Shown: one piece after another, positions 1 through 7,134 of the stretch
Layout: each line of letters opens with the position of its first letter
Numbering within the stretch: position 1 is the stretch's first letter
DNA from: Phycisphaerales bacterium
GTDB lineage: Bacteria; Planctomycetota; Phycisphaerae; Sedimentisphaerales; Anaerobacaceae
Direction of reading: 5' to 3'
NCBI GenBank assembly: GCA_003141315.1
Contig: PLLP01000014.1
Coordinates: forward strand, 105,803-138,476
Length of the DNA: 32,674 nt
Notes under the pieces: model-generated
What the model was told of the DNA's origin: nothing
Seen by the model: the letters and a program-made list of their open reading frames with translations, nothing else
Databases searched by the model: none
Translations under genes and position numbers: made by a program

Positions 1-806
1 GCTTCACCCAGGACGATGCGCACATCTTCTGCTCGCCTGACCAGATTGAGAAGGAAATTATCGGCGTCATAAATCTTACCTTCGAGCTTTACGGGGCGTT
101 TGGTTTTACTGATTTGCATATCGAGCTTTCGACAATGCCAATAAAGCATATCGGCTCCGAGGAGATTTGGCAGACCGCTACCGATGCCCTTAAGAATGCC
201 CTTACTCACAAAAATATCGATTTCAAAATTAATCCCGGCGACGGCGCTTTTTACGGCCCGAAAATCGATTTCCACGTCAAGGACAGCCTCAAACGTTCCT
301 GGCAGCTCGGCACTATTCAGCTCGATTTTTCAATGCCGCAGCGGTTCGGCCTTGTTTATACCGACAGCGACAACACTGAAAAAACCCCCGTTATGATTCA
401 TAGGGCCATTCTCGGCTCGTTCGAGCGTTTCATCGGCATCCTTATCGAGCATTACGCTGCCGCTTTTCCTCTATGGCTCGCGCCGGAGCAGGCGAGAATC
501 CTGACGATTAGCGAAAAGACAAACGATTACGCGAAAACCGTTTTTGGGAAACTGTTGGCAGGGGGGCTGCGCGTCGGCATCGATTTATCCGATGAAAAAA
601 TCAACGCCAAAGTCGCAAAGGCTCACAGCGAAAAAATCCCATTTATGCTTGTCGTTGGCCCGTCTGAAGCACAGGCCGGCACCGTCAACATCAGAACCAG
701 GGGACAAAATCAGACAAAAACACTAACCATCGATAAATTTCTTGAAACGGCGAGTCAAATAATAGCAGATAAAAAAATAGAACTTTGCCCGCCGCAGGCG
801 GATTAA
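1..806 (+). CDS. thrS: Threonyl-tRNA synthetase, C-terminal part (5' cut by window)
   Basis: Class II aminoacyl-tRNA synthetase charging tRNA-Thr in the cytoplasm. The reading frame is open from base 3, beginning inside the catalytic domain with FTQDDAHIFC, a hallmark of ThrRS. The conserved HIGSEEIW and DGAFYGPKIDFHV stretches follow, then class II motif 3 (GSFERFIGILIEHYAAAFPLW) and the anticodon-binding domain. The TGS and editing domains and the start codon lie outside the window. The last codons and the stop are encoded by a CCGCC-N3-GGCGG palindrome (789-801), giving an unusual CPPQAD tail that looks added. It heads the cluster infC-rpmI-rplT-pheS, a common bacterial order. Confidence 0.97.
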   Translation, partial: FTQDDAHIFCSPDQIEKEIIGVINLTFELYGAFGFTDLHIELSTMPIKHIGSEEIWQTATDALKNALTHKNIDFKINPGDGAFYGPKIDFHVKDSLKRSWQLGTIQLDFSMPQRFGLVYTDSDNTEKTPVMIHRAILGSFERFIGILIEHYAAAFPLWLAPEQARILTISEKTNDYAKTVFGKLLAGGLRVGIDLSDEKINAKVAKAHSEKIPFMLVVGPSEAQAGTVNIRTRGQNQTKTLTIDKFLETASQIIADKKIELCPPQAD

Positions 807-860
807 TCTGTAAATTTTGTTTGAAGTATATTAACGCTTTAATTTGTTTTTTTAGAAAGG

Positions 861-877
861 AAAGGTGATTTCCAATT
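861..877 (+). promoter_or_regulatory. Shine-Dalgarno and ATT start codon of infC
   Basis: AAAGGTGA at 861-868 sits six bases before ATT at 875-877. In this frame the nearest upstream codon is a TGA stop at 866-868, so no ATG or GTG is available further 5'. Starting at ATT gives the IF-3 N-terminus (M)SKQGLRVNSAIRA. The alternative TTG at 890 has no SD at proper distance and would lose five residues that fit the family. In enterobacteria infC starts with AUU and IF-3 represses its own translation by rejecting that codon; the same autoregulation is inferred here. Confidence 0.8.
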
Positions 878-1393
878 AGCAAACAAGGTTTGAGAGTCAA
901 TAGTGCCATCAGGGCAAGCAAGGTTCGTCTTATTGACGAAGCACAGAATCAGGTGGGGGTAGTCGAAAGGCTGGCGGCCCTTAATATGGCACAGGAGGCA
1001 GGCCTTGACCTCGTCGAGGTCTCGCCCGACAGCGACCCGCCCGTCTGCCGTATAATGGATTTCGGCAAATTTATCTATGAACAGAAACGAAAACAGCGCG
1101 AAGGCCGGAAAAAAACTCATCATCATACTGACGTCATAAAGGAAATAAGGCTAAGGCCCGAAACCGACAAGCACGATATCCAGATAAAGGTCAACCACGC
1201 CCGCGAATTTATCGAAAAAGGTTATCGCGTCCAGTTCACTCTTGTTTTTCGCGGCCGGCAGTTAATGCACCAGGAGCAGGGCGTTGAAGTTATGAAAAAT
1301 ATCACGGCGATGCTAGAAGATATCGCCAAGATTGACAGCCCGGGCAAAATGGCCAACAAGAGAATGATTCTGGTCCTTATGCCGGCCAAGTAA
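875..1393 (+). CDS. infC: Translation initiation factor IF-3
   Basis: Binds the 30S subunit, blocks premature 50S joining and proofreads start codon and initiator tRNA. With the ATT start at 875 the product is 172 residues, usual for IF-3. The N-terminal domain (RVNSAIRASKVRLIDE, LDLVEVSPDSDPPVCRIMDFGKFIYE) is followed by a lysine-rich linker and the C-terminal domain (IKEIRLRPETDKHDIQIKVNHAREFIEKGYRVQ). It lies 68 bases after thrS and before rpmI-rplT, the classical arrangement. The downstream hairpin and T-tract at 1437-1473 may reduce read-through into rpmI. Confidence 0.97.
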   Translation: MSKQGLRVNSAIRASKVRLIDEAQNQVGVVERLAALNMAQEAGLDLVEVSPDSDPPVCRIMDFGKFIYEQKRKQREGRKKTHHHTDVIKEIRLRPETDKHDIQIKVNHAREFIEKGYRVQFTLVFRGRQLMHQEQGVEVMKNITAMLEDIAKIDSPGKMANKRMILVLMPAK

Positions 1394-1436
1394 TCGCCCG
1401 GTTGTTCTGTTGCCGTAATAACCGCCACCTTAATAT

Positions 1437-1473
1437 AGCGGCCTTGCGTTCGCAAGACTGCCTTTTTAATTTT
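1437..1473 (+). terminator. Hairpin with T-rich tail between infC and rpmI (attenuator-like)
   Basis: CTTGCG at 1443-1448 pairs with CGCAAG at 1451-1456, with weaker flanking GGC/GCC pairing, followed by TTTTTAATTTTTTT from 1463. It has the form of an intrinsic terminator inside a ribosomal-protein cluster. It could act as an attenuator controlling rpmI-rplT, since L20 autoregulates in other bacteria, or as a partial terminator. No L20-binding structure was proven. Confidence 0.55.
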
Positions 1474-1556
1474 TTTAAAACAGGTCTTGATTATTTCCAC
1501 AAAAACGGTAGAATCTCTCGTTTCTATTGTTAATCAATATTTTTTGGGAAAAAAGA

Positions 1557-1748
1557 ATGCCAAAACAGAAAACTCATAAAGGGCTCGCCAAAAGGGTCAA
1601 AATAACCGCCACAGGCAAGGTTAAATTCCATCGCAGCGGCGCCGGCCATCTGATGAGCAGTAAAAACTCGAAGCGCAAACGGAGAATTACCGGTACTTCA
1701 ATTATGTTTGAAACGCTGGCCCGTAAGGTTAGACTTAAACTTCATTAA
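1557..1748 (+). CDS. rpmI: Ribosomal protein bL35
   Basis: Small basic protein of the large ribosomal subunit. The start MPKQKTHKGLAKR is the conserved bL35 N-terminus, so ATG at 1557 is preferred over the in-frame TTG ten codons upstream; a weak GGGA lies seven bases before it. The product is 63 residues, close to the family's usual 64-66. The conserved core KTHKGLAKRVKITATGKVK and HLMSSKNSKRKRR is present. It is followed by 160 bp with several short GC-rich inverted repeats and no gene, then rplT. Confidence 0.96.
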   Translation: MPKQKTHKGLAKRVKITATGKVKFHRSGAGHLMSSKNSKRKRRITGTSIMFETLARKVRLKLH

Positions 1749-1908
1749 AAAACTATGTGCCTGCTTCCCGGCTTGTCCTGCTGCCCCGACTTTGTCGCGG
1801 TTGCGGCGGGCCTATCAGCTGCCGCAGCGGGCCGAAAATGTGATTGCCGCTTTCGTTGTCGAACCGCCAATCGCAAATCACTAATCATTTTTTGTAAGGA
1901 AAGCTGAT

Positions 1909-2265
1909 ATGCCAAGAGTAAAAAAAGGTGCCGCGAGGCATCGGACCAAGAAAAGAATCTTAAAGGCCATTGAAGGGCATCGCGGGGCTACGCGAACCAA
2001 TTATCGGCTCGCAAAGGAAGCCCTCGTAAGAGCCGGCGTTTATGCGCGTGCCGGAAGAAAGCAGCGAAAAAGACAATTCAGGGGCCTCTGGATTACACGC
2101 TTAAGCGCCGCCTGCAAAGCACGCGGTCTGCGATACAGCCAGATGATTCACGGCATGAAAAAAGCGAACATTACAATCAATCGTAAGATGCTCAGCGAAA
2201 TTGCGATTGCCGACCCGCCGGCCTTTGATTTAATCGTCAATGCCGTTAAAGCCGTCATCGCCTGA
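1909..2265 (+). CDS. rplT: Ribosomal protein bL20
   Basis: Large-subunit assembly protein, 118 residues, full family length. It opens with MPRVKKGAARHRTKKRILK and contains the conserved FRGLWITRLSAACKARGLRYSQMIHGMKKA block. The strongly basic N-terminal half is the extended rRNA-binding tail, and the C-terminal half is the globular domain. A clear AAGGAAAG ribosome-binding site precedes the ATG. In other bacteria L20 represses rpmI-rplT translation. The 160-base spacer before this gene could hold such a leader, but the pairing was not resolved. Confidence 0.98.
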   Translation: MPRVKKGAARHRTKKRILKAIEGHRGATRTNYRLAKEALVRAGVYARAGRKQRKRQFRGLWITRLSAACKARGLRYSQMIHGMKKANITINRKMLSEIAIADPPAFDLIVNAVKAVIA

Positions 2266-2293
2266 TAGTATTTAATCGTGGAAAGTTTTTTTT

Positions 2294-2326
2294 ACGAGCC
2301 ACGAGTAACGAGCGACGAGCGACGAA
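2294..2326 (+). repeat. Short-period ACGAG repeat in the pheS leader
   Basis: A degenerate array of ACGAG/GCGACGAG units (acgagcc, acgagta, acgagcg, acgagcg, acgaa) ends two bases before the chosen pheS ATG at 2329. It could be translated from an upstream GTG (2278), giving an arginine/glutamate-rich leader without family similarity, so it is interpreted as a non-coding leader. Similar low-complexity strings of different composition occur in other spacers of this window. Confidence 0.6.
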
Positions 2327-2328
2327 TT

Positions 2329-3318
2329 ATGCTTGACCAGTTCGAAAAATTAGGTACCGATGCCCTCGATGCGTTGAAGAAGGTTAAAGACCATGCCTCT
2401 CTCGAAGATTTTCGCATCAGGTTTCTGTCGCGCAAAGGCCTGCTTCAGGAGATGCTCAGCCAGGTCGGAAAATGTCCTTCCGACATCAAGCCCCGCGCCG
2501 GACAGCTCGCAAACAAAATCAAAAAACAGATTATAGACGCCTTTGAGCAGGCAAAGCAGCAGCTTCAGCAGCAGGGGGCTAAGCCCGCTGACCTGCCGGA
2601 TGTCACACTGCCGGGCATCCCCGTAATCGCCGGCAAAACTCATATCATTAACCAGACCATAAACGAGCTTCTGGAAATTTTCGGCAGAATGGGTTTCGGC
2701 GTTGCTTACGGTCCGGAGGTCGAGGATGAGCAGCACAATTTTATCGCTCTCAACATCCCGCCGGAACATCCCGCACGCGACCCGCTCGACAATTTCTACA
2801 TAACGGACAATATGCTCCTGCGAAGCCAGACCTCCACCATCCAGATTCGCGTTATGGAAAAGCAAAAGCCGCCAATCCGCATCGTCGCTCCCGGCAGGGT
2901 CTATCGCCCCGATACCGTCGATGCCACGCACATGTTTATGTTCCACCAGCTCGAAGCCCTCGTCGTCGATGAGGGCGTCACGATGGTCGATATGAAGACA
3001 ACGATTGACCAGTTTATCCACGCCTTTTTCGGCCCCGGCACGAAGTGGCGTTTCCGCCCCAGCTTCTTTCCATTCACCGAACCCAGCGCAGAGGTTGACC
3101 TGCTTATGGCCGACAAAGACGGCAAAGAAAACTGGGTCGAGATGGGCGGCTGCGGCATGGTTGACCCGAATGTCTTTGACGCAGTCGGCATCGATAGCGA
3201 AAAATATACCGGCTGGGCATTCGGCTTCGGCATCGAACGACTCGCTATGCGTAAATACTCCATCCCCGACATAAGGTTGTTATTCGAAAACGACCTCAGA
3301 TTCCTAAAACAATTCTAA
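2329..3318 (+). CDS. pheS: Phenylalanyl-tRNA synthetase alpha subunit
   Basis: Catalytic subunit of the alpha2-beta2 enzyme charging tRNA-Phe. From ATG 2329 the protein is 329 residues, typical for PheS. The N-terminal coiled-coil (about residues 1-90) is followed by the class II core: DEQHNFIALNIPPEHPARDP, LLRSQTSTIQIR (motif 1 region), VYRPDTVDATHMFMFHQLE (motif 2), FFPFTEPSAEVD and GWAFGFGIERLAM (motif 3). GTG at 2278 would add 17 residues encoded by low-complexity repeat and is rejected. The usual partner pheT does not follow; the next gene is convergent and unrelated, so the beta subunit must be encoded elsewhere. Confidence 0.97.
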   Translation: MLDQFEKLGTDALDALKKVKDHASLEDFRIRFLSRKGLLQEMLSQVGKCPSDIKPRAGQLANKIKKQIIDAFEQAKQQLQQQGAKPADLPDVTLPGIPVIAGKTHIINQTINELLEIFGRMGFGVAYGPEVEDEQHNFIALNIPPEHPARDPLDNFYITDNMLLRSQTSTIQIRVMEKQKPPIRIVAPGRVYRPDTVDATHMFMFHQLEALVVDEGVTMVDMKTTIDQFIHAFFGPGTKWRFRPSFFPFTEPSAEVDLLMADKDGKENWVEMGGCGMVDPNVFDAVGIDSEKYTGWAFGFGIERLAMRKYSIPDIRLLFENDLRFLKQF

Positions 3319-3459
3319 CCCCCGTAATGTGTCGTGCGTATTGCGTATTGTGGCAATGTTTCTCTGTGAAATCTGGGGTTAAATAACTTTTTGTTCTGTA
3401 TTTTCTGCGACTAAATTCATGTTGGAGTTGTGACTTGTTTTTCGAGGCAGTTTTGGCCA

Positions 3460-3744
3460 CTATGTAGTTCCCTTTATCATATAGATGATTCCGAATATAA
3501 GCCACAACAATCCAAAGCACCAGACAGGCAGGAAGAAGAGACTTCCTCCTCTGTTTGGATTCAGCCAATGGCCATTCTTTGACTTAATTCTGTATACTAT
3601 ATCAATTGCAGAGGTTATTGGGCCGGCGATAACCATCAAGAATCCTTCCTCTGTAATTCCAAGCATATATCCTATCGCAAATGCGATTCCAAAGCCAACC
3701 GCACAAAAGGCAAGTCCAAGCCAGTTAAAGATGATTACGGACAT
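3460..3744 (-). CDS. Small hypothetical membrane protein
   Basis: Not assigned to a named family. The 94-residue product has a hydrophobic N-terminal segment (about residues 4-28), a second around residues 33-50, a polar loop (YRIKSKNGHWLNPNRGG) and a C-terminal hydrophobic segment (LFFLPVWCFGLLWLIFGIIYMI). Two or three membrane passes are likely. A strong AAGGAGG lies just before the ATG on the minus strand, supporting real translation. It is convergent with pheS and has no same-strand partner close by. The flanking bases 3319-3459 and 3745-3936 show no gene, only AT-rich spacer with short degenerate repeats. Confidence 0.6.
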   Translation of the reverse strand: MSVIIFNWLGLAFCAVGFGIAFAIGYMLGITEEGFLMVIAGPITSAIDIVYRIKSKNGHWLNPNRGGSLFFLPVWCFGLLWLIFGIIYMIKGTT

Positions 3745-3936
3745 TTTCCTCCTTTATAAATTTGGAACATAATATCCAAACATATATATTGTCGTTCTAT
3801 CTTTTTACTTGTAAATCTTTTTCATTAATCTTACTGGTTTTCTCACTCGTTCAATTGCTAAATTTTATGAATTCAGGAGTAATAAGGCAAGATATTTTAT
3901 GAATAGGAAATATCTCTGTGTCTTCTGTGATTAAAA

Positions 3937-4284
3937 TTATTGTCGTCCAACGATGGCGATGCCGAGTTTGTCTGCAAGGGCTAAAGTTTCGGGTTTGTCG
4001 ATAATTATTACCTTGCCGGCCTCGACGACAAGGCACCGGCAGCCGTTTTCGGATATCGTATCTGTGCCGACGCACGGCACATCAAATCGCATATCCTGAT
4101 TTCGCTTCGCCACCTTCACGAGCGTCCAGTTGCCCCTTTTGCAAAGCGTCCCCGCCCGCTTAATCATCTCAGCTGTCCCCTCAATCGCCTCAATCGCAAT
4201 CACGTCCCTCTCCTTTACCGCAACCGCCTGGCCAATATCCAATTCGGCTACCTTTTTTGCAATCTGCCAACTAAAATATCTTCG
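3937..4284 (-). pseudogene. lpxI: 5'-truncated lpxI (UDP-2,3-diacylglucosamine pyrophosphatase) remnant
   Basis: The stretch RRYFSWQIAKKVAELDIGQAV, then IAIEAIEGTAEMIKRAG, VKVAKRNQDMRFDVPCVGTDTI and LVVEAGKVIIIDKPETLALADKLGIAIVG matches the C-terminal domain of the LpxI (DUF1009) family. LpxI hydrolyses UDP-2,3-diacylglucosamine to lipid X in lipid A synthesis. Only about 110 residues remain of a family usually near 270. The N-terminal domain is missing, and family-like sequence stops inside the 102-bp direct repeat at 4261-4362. A TTG at 4242 could start a 101-residue fragment but leaves no complete enzyme. Most likely a pseudogene; an intact lpxI or lpxH is presumably elsewhere. Confidence 0.75.
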
Positions 4285-4362
4285 CGATAAAGTTAAAAAT
4301 CTCGATTTTTCAAGACAGGTTTGATATTCTATTGGAAATGAGACTCAGCGGCGTAGCTGAGC
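4261..4362. repeat. 102-bp direct repeat, copy 1
   Basis: Aligns without gaps to 5819-5920 with 5 mismatches in 102 bases. It holds an AT-rich part, a possible promoter-like TATTCT, and ends in a hairpin: CTCAGC (4344-4349), loop GGCGTA, GCTGAG (4356-4361). In copy 2 one arm has T for C, which keeps the stem through a G-U pair. The first 15-20 bases overlap the last recognisable lpxI codons. Both copies precede a plus-strand gene, here the outer-membrane barrel gene about 195 bases downstream. Confidence 0.85.
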
Positions 4363-4363
4363 G

Positions 4364-4388
4364 TTTAATCCGCCTCTGGCGGATTAAT
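4364..4388. repeat. Palindromic REP-like element
   Basis: TTAATCCGCC (4365-4374), loop TCT, GGCGGATTAA (4378-4387) forms a perfect 10-bp stem. It lies directly after repeat copy 1. At the equivalent place after copy 2 (5921-5930) there is only a short AT-rich string before the shared ATGGGAAAT, so the palindrome looks like an insertion into copy 1. Related CCGCC-N3-GGCGG cores recur in this window. Confidence 0.7.
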
Positions 4389-4420
4389 ATGGGAAATGTC
4401 AGACAAGAAATATTTTTTGC

Positions 4421-4449
4421 TTGATTTGCATCTCTGCTGCTCCTATATT
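4421..4449 (+). promoter_or_regulatory. Sigma-70-type promoter for the outer-membrane barrel gene
   Basis: TTGATT (4421-4426), a 17-base spacer and TATATT (4444-4449). The predicted leader of about 100 bases contains a short CCTGC/GCAGG hairpin near 4495-4509 and a strong GAAAGGAG ribosome-binding site before the ATG at 4558. Called by consensus match only. Confidence 0.5.
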
Positions 4450-4557
4450 CCACAGTGCACAAGACAGGCGTGACGCTTTTGGGTGTATTACCTACCTGCA
4501 CGAGGCAGGAGTAAAAAAAGTTGTGAGTCCAAAGTAATTTTTGAAAGGAGATCGATT

Positions 4558-5382
4558 ATGGACAAAAGATTTCTTGTTGTGGGGTTAGTTATTGTGTCCC
4601 TGTGTGCAAATGTTTTTGCCTTTGTGGGGCCTCCGACTGCGGGACTCAACAAGGGTCAGTGGAGTGCCGGTTTTGACTATTCCCAGTCCAAGCAGGGCTT
4701 GGATAAAACAACGCTGGAAGGGACCTATTTTAATTTAACCACAACTGTCCCCACTTCGGACAAGGTGAAATTCGACTATCTCAAGGCCCAGCGGTATTAC
4801 GGCACCATCGGGTACGGTATCGACGACTCGTGGGAACTGAACGTAAGTTTAGGTATTGCGAATGTTAAAAGCGCATACAAAGTAGTTCCGGATGATACCG
4901 AATGGACTGATAGGAACTTCGAAAATGATTTTGCCTGGGGCTGGGGTACCAAGATTACCTTTGCCAAACAGGATAAAGTCAACTGGGGCGCTGCTGTCCA
5001 GATGAACTGGCTGGATACCGGTGTGAGCGTCGACACCCATGAGGGTGGGCATTTATACAAACGAACAATGAATCTCTCAAGCTATGACCTGTTGGTCGCA
5101 GTGGGACCGACCGTTGATATGGACGGCTGGAAGCTTTACGGCGGACCGTTTTACTACTATCTGAACGGCGATTTAGACAGCAAAGTTGTAAGATATGCCT
5201 CGGTCGGGGGCGCACTCCAATTTATTGACAAAGAGAGTGGAGACATTAGAGCAAAAGACAACTTTGGCGGTTTCATTGGTGCCCAGGTTGATATTGCTCA
5301 AAACTGTAGTGCAACAGTCGAATTTGGCTCTACTTTCAGCGACACCTGGAGTCTGGGTACTGGTATAACTTTCAAATTCTAA
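4558..5382 (+). CDS. Outer-membrane beta-barrel protein
   Basis: A 274-residue exported protein of unknown specific function. A signal peptide (MDKRFLVVGLVIVSLCANVFA, cleavage near residue 21) is followed by alternating polar/aromatic strands such as QWSAGFDYSQSKQ, WELNVSLGIANV, WGAAVQMNWL and YDLLVAVGPTVD. The chain ends GTGITFKF, a terminal phenylalanine as in proteins inserted by BamA. GAAAGGAG lies seven bases before ATG 4558, which fixes the start; the frame is open further upstream but without homologous or signal-like sequence. It is monocistronic, with its own promoter-like site and a strong terminator at 5406. Likely a small porin-like or adhesin-like barrel; no substrate can be inferred. 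Confidence 0.8.
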   Translation: MDKRFLVVGLVIVSLCANVFAFVGPPTAGLNKGQWSAGFDYSQSKQGLDKTTLEGTYFNLTTTVPTSDKVKFDYLKAQRYYGTIGYGIDDSWELNVSLGIANVKSAYKVVPDDTEWTDRNFENDFAWGWGTKITFAKQDKVNWGAAVQMNWLDTGVSVDTHEGGHLYKRTMNLSSYDLLVAVGPTVDMDGWKLYGGPFYYYLNGDLDSKVVRYASVGGALQFIDKESGDIRAKDNFGGFIGAQVDIAQNCSATVEFGSTFSDTWSLGTGITFKF

Positions 5383-5405
5383 AGTTACACGGTTGTCTAA
5401 TTTTG

Positions 5406-5444
5406 AAAGGGGATTGCTGCCGGCGGCCGCAATCCCCTTTTTTA
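5406..5444 (+). terminator. Rho-independent terminator after the barrel gene
   Basis: AAAGGGGATTGC (5406-5417) pairs perfectly with GCAATCCCCTTT (5429-5440), with an 11-base GC-rich loop and a run of T through 5442. It starts 23 bases after the stop codon of the outer-membrane barrel gene. Confidence 0.9.
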
Positions 5445-5603
5445 CGTTTCCACAACCCCTTATCATAGTCGTTCCTGAAAAAATATAATACCGGTGACAG
5501 TGGGGCTGTTGAAAAAATCCCGCATATCCGATAAGATATTATACATTGAGCGAAGACGTAATTCATTAAAAATCATTAAAGGCATGGAGGCTTGATATGA
5601 TAG

Positions 5604-5771
5604 GCAATCAAGAACGCTGCTGCAATTTTAGCCGATGCGGATGGCACGGGCGTAGTTGCTCTGGGACAGGTGGTCAACGAGTTTGTCACCACGCCTGCGT
5701 CGCTTTCCGAGGAACAGATGGCGTTGATTGCTGCGGCATTCGTCCGCCCGCGGCGGATTTCGGCGGAGTAG
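5604..5771 (+). pseudogene. Orphan 55-codon coding-like fragment
   Basis: Between TAG at 5601 and TAG at 5769 the frame reads AIKNAAAILADADGTGVVAL, then GQVVNEFVTTPASLSEEQM and ALIAAAFV. The composition is protein-like (helical, few rare residues) but there is no start codon. I do not recognise the family. The 3' end overlaps a CCGCC-CGC-GGCGG palindrome (5744-5756). Best read as the decayed remains of a gene; the bases from 5445 to 5600 show nothing recognisable. Confidence 0.3.
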
Positions 5772-5818
5772 GCCCTTACCGGCAACGCGGTGCTTTCAAT
5801 TCTTCCTGTCAAATCTCA

Positions 5819-5920
5819 AATCTGCCATCTAAAATATCTTCGCGATAAAGTTAAAAATCTCGATTTTTCAAGACAGGTTTGGTATTCTATTGGAAATTAG
5901 GCTTAGCGGCGTAGCTGAGC
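5819..5920. repeat. 102-bp direct repeat, copy 2
   Basis: Second copy of the element at 4261-4362 (97 of 102 bases identical). The hairpin arms are CTTAGC (5902-5907) and GCTGAG (5914-5919) around loop GGCGTA. The C-to-T change keeps the stem as a G-U pair on the plus-strand RNA. It is followed by ATGGGAAAT, as in copy 1 after its palindrome, and ends 38 bases before the nitronate monooxygenase start. It may supply that gene's promoter or leader. Confidence 0.85.
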
Positions 5921-5958
5921 AGATTTAAATGGGAAATTCCGGCTAAGTGGGATAAAAT

Positions 5959-7092
5959 ATGAATTTAGAAAAGATGCCAGCACTACGAATAGGCGATTTG
6001 AAAGCTGATATACCGATTGTACAGGGGGGAATGGGTGTCGGTATTTCTTTATCAGGCTTAGCCTCCACCGTTGCAAATGCCGGCGGCATCGGGGTTATTG
6101 CTACTGCCGGAATCGGTCAGTTTGAACTGGATTGGGACGCTAACTCCAGGCAGGCTGACATAAGGGCCTTGCAGAAAGAAATAAAAAAGGCAAAAGCAAA
6201 AACAGCAGGCATTATCGGCGTAAATATAATGGTTGCTCTCTCGGATTTTGATGACCTTGTTCAGTGTGCCGTCGACGAAGGCGCGAATATCCTTTTCCTC
6301 GGCGCAGGACTTCCTTTAAGGCTCCCTCGGACTTTGCCCCTCGATAGATTAGGTGAGCTGTCCACCAAATTCGCTCCTATAGTTTCTTCCGACAGGGCTG
6401 CTAAAATTATATTTAAATCATGGGCAAAACAATATTCGCACGTCCCCGACGCCGTGGTCGTCGAAGGCCCTTTGGCCGGAGGTCACCTCGGTTTCAAAAA
6501 AGAGCAAATTGATAATCCCGACTATGCGCTGGAAAAATTAGTGCCGGAGGTGGTCGCTGCGATAAAACCTTTTCAGGAACAATTCAACAAAAACATCCCT
6601 GTTATCGCCGGCGGAGGAATATATACGGGAGCCGACATCCATAAATTTATGCAGTTAGGTGCACAGGGCGTACAGATGGGAACGAGGTTTGTTGCGACTT
6701 ATGAATGTGATGCCTCGCCTCAGTTCAAGGATGCTTATTTGAAATGCAAAAAAGAAGATATTATCATAATTAACAGCCCCGTTGGACTGCCCGGAAGAGC
6801 TCTGCGCAATAACTTTCTTGACAAAGTCGCCGCTGGTGGCAAAGAAATTTTCAAATGTCCCTGGAAGTGCCTCAGAAGTTGTGATTTTAAAAATGTCCCC
6901 TATTGTATTGGCCGTGCATTGACCAATGCAAAAAAGGGCAACCTTGAAGAAGGTTTCGCTTTCGTCGGTGCCAATGCCTACAGAGTTGATAAAATCCTTT
7001 CCGTTAAAGAGCTTATTGAATCTTTAATAGAAGAATATCGCCTTAGCATCGCCAGGCCCAATGCTGGCTGCAGCGCCGACATAATCGCTTAA
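5959..7092 (+). CDS. Nitronate monooxygenase / 2-nitropropane dioxygenase family FMN enzyme
   Basis: A 377-residue TIM-barrel flavoprotein of the NMO/FabK superfamily, which oxidises alkyl nitronates or, in relatives, reduces enoyl-ACP. Visible signatures are IPIVQGGMGVGISLSGLA near the N-terminus, the active-site AGGHLGF with His176, and the phosphate-binding VIAGGGIYTGADI and GAQGVQMGTRFVATYECDAS. A four-cysteine patch (CPWKCLRSCDFKNVPYC, about residues 312-328) could bind a metal or cluster and suggests a specific subgroup; exact substrate cannot be told. The ATG follows GGGATAAAAT, with no strong SD. The gene stands alone behind copy 2 of the 102-bp repeat. Confidence 0.85.
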   Translation: MNLEKMPALRIGDLKADIPIVQGGMGVGISLSGLASTVANAGGIGVIATAGIGQFELDWDANSRQADIRALQKEIKKAKAKTAGIIGVNIMVALSDFDDLVQCAVDEGANILFLGAGLPLRLPRTLPLDRLGELSTKFAPIVSSDRAAKIIFKSWAKQYSHVPDAVVVEGPLAGGHLGFKKEQIDNPDYALEKLVPEVVAAIKPFQEQFNKNIPVIAGGGIYTGADIHKFMQLGAQGVQMGTRFVATYECDASPQFKDAYLKCKKEDIIIINSPVGLPGRALRNNFLDKVAAGGKEIFKCPWKCLRSCDFKNVPYCIGRALTNAKKGNLEEGFAFVGANAYRVDKILSVKELIESLIEEYRLSIARPNAGCSADIIA

Positions 7093-7134
7093 CCTTAACT
7101 TTGGAGGTTGGGGAAAATTTGATAGGAGTATCTG

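Noticed and set aside
2278-2328. N-terminal extension of PheS from GTG 2278
   Set aside because: The extra 17 residues are encoded by a low-complexity ACGAG array and do not resemble PheS N-termini; ATG 2329 gives the family start.
2350-3021. 223-codon open frame on the minus strand within pheS
   Set aside because: Antisense shadow of conserved PheS motifs; no SD and no recognisable domain.
4261-4420. Known riboswitch class (cobalamin, c-di-GMP, SAM) for the 102-bp repeat
   Set aside because: GGGAAAT and the single hairpin do not match the conserved cores of these classes; kept only as an unexplained repeat.
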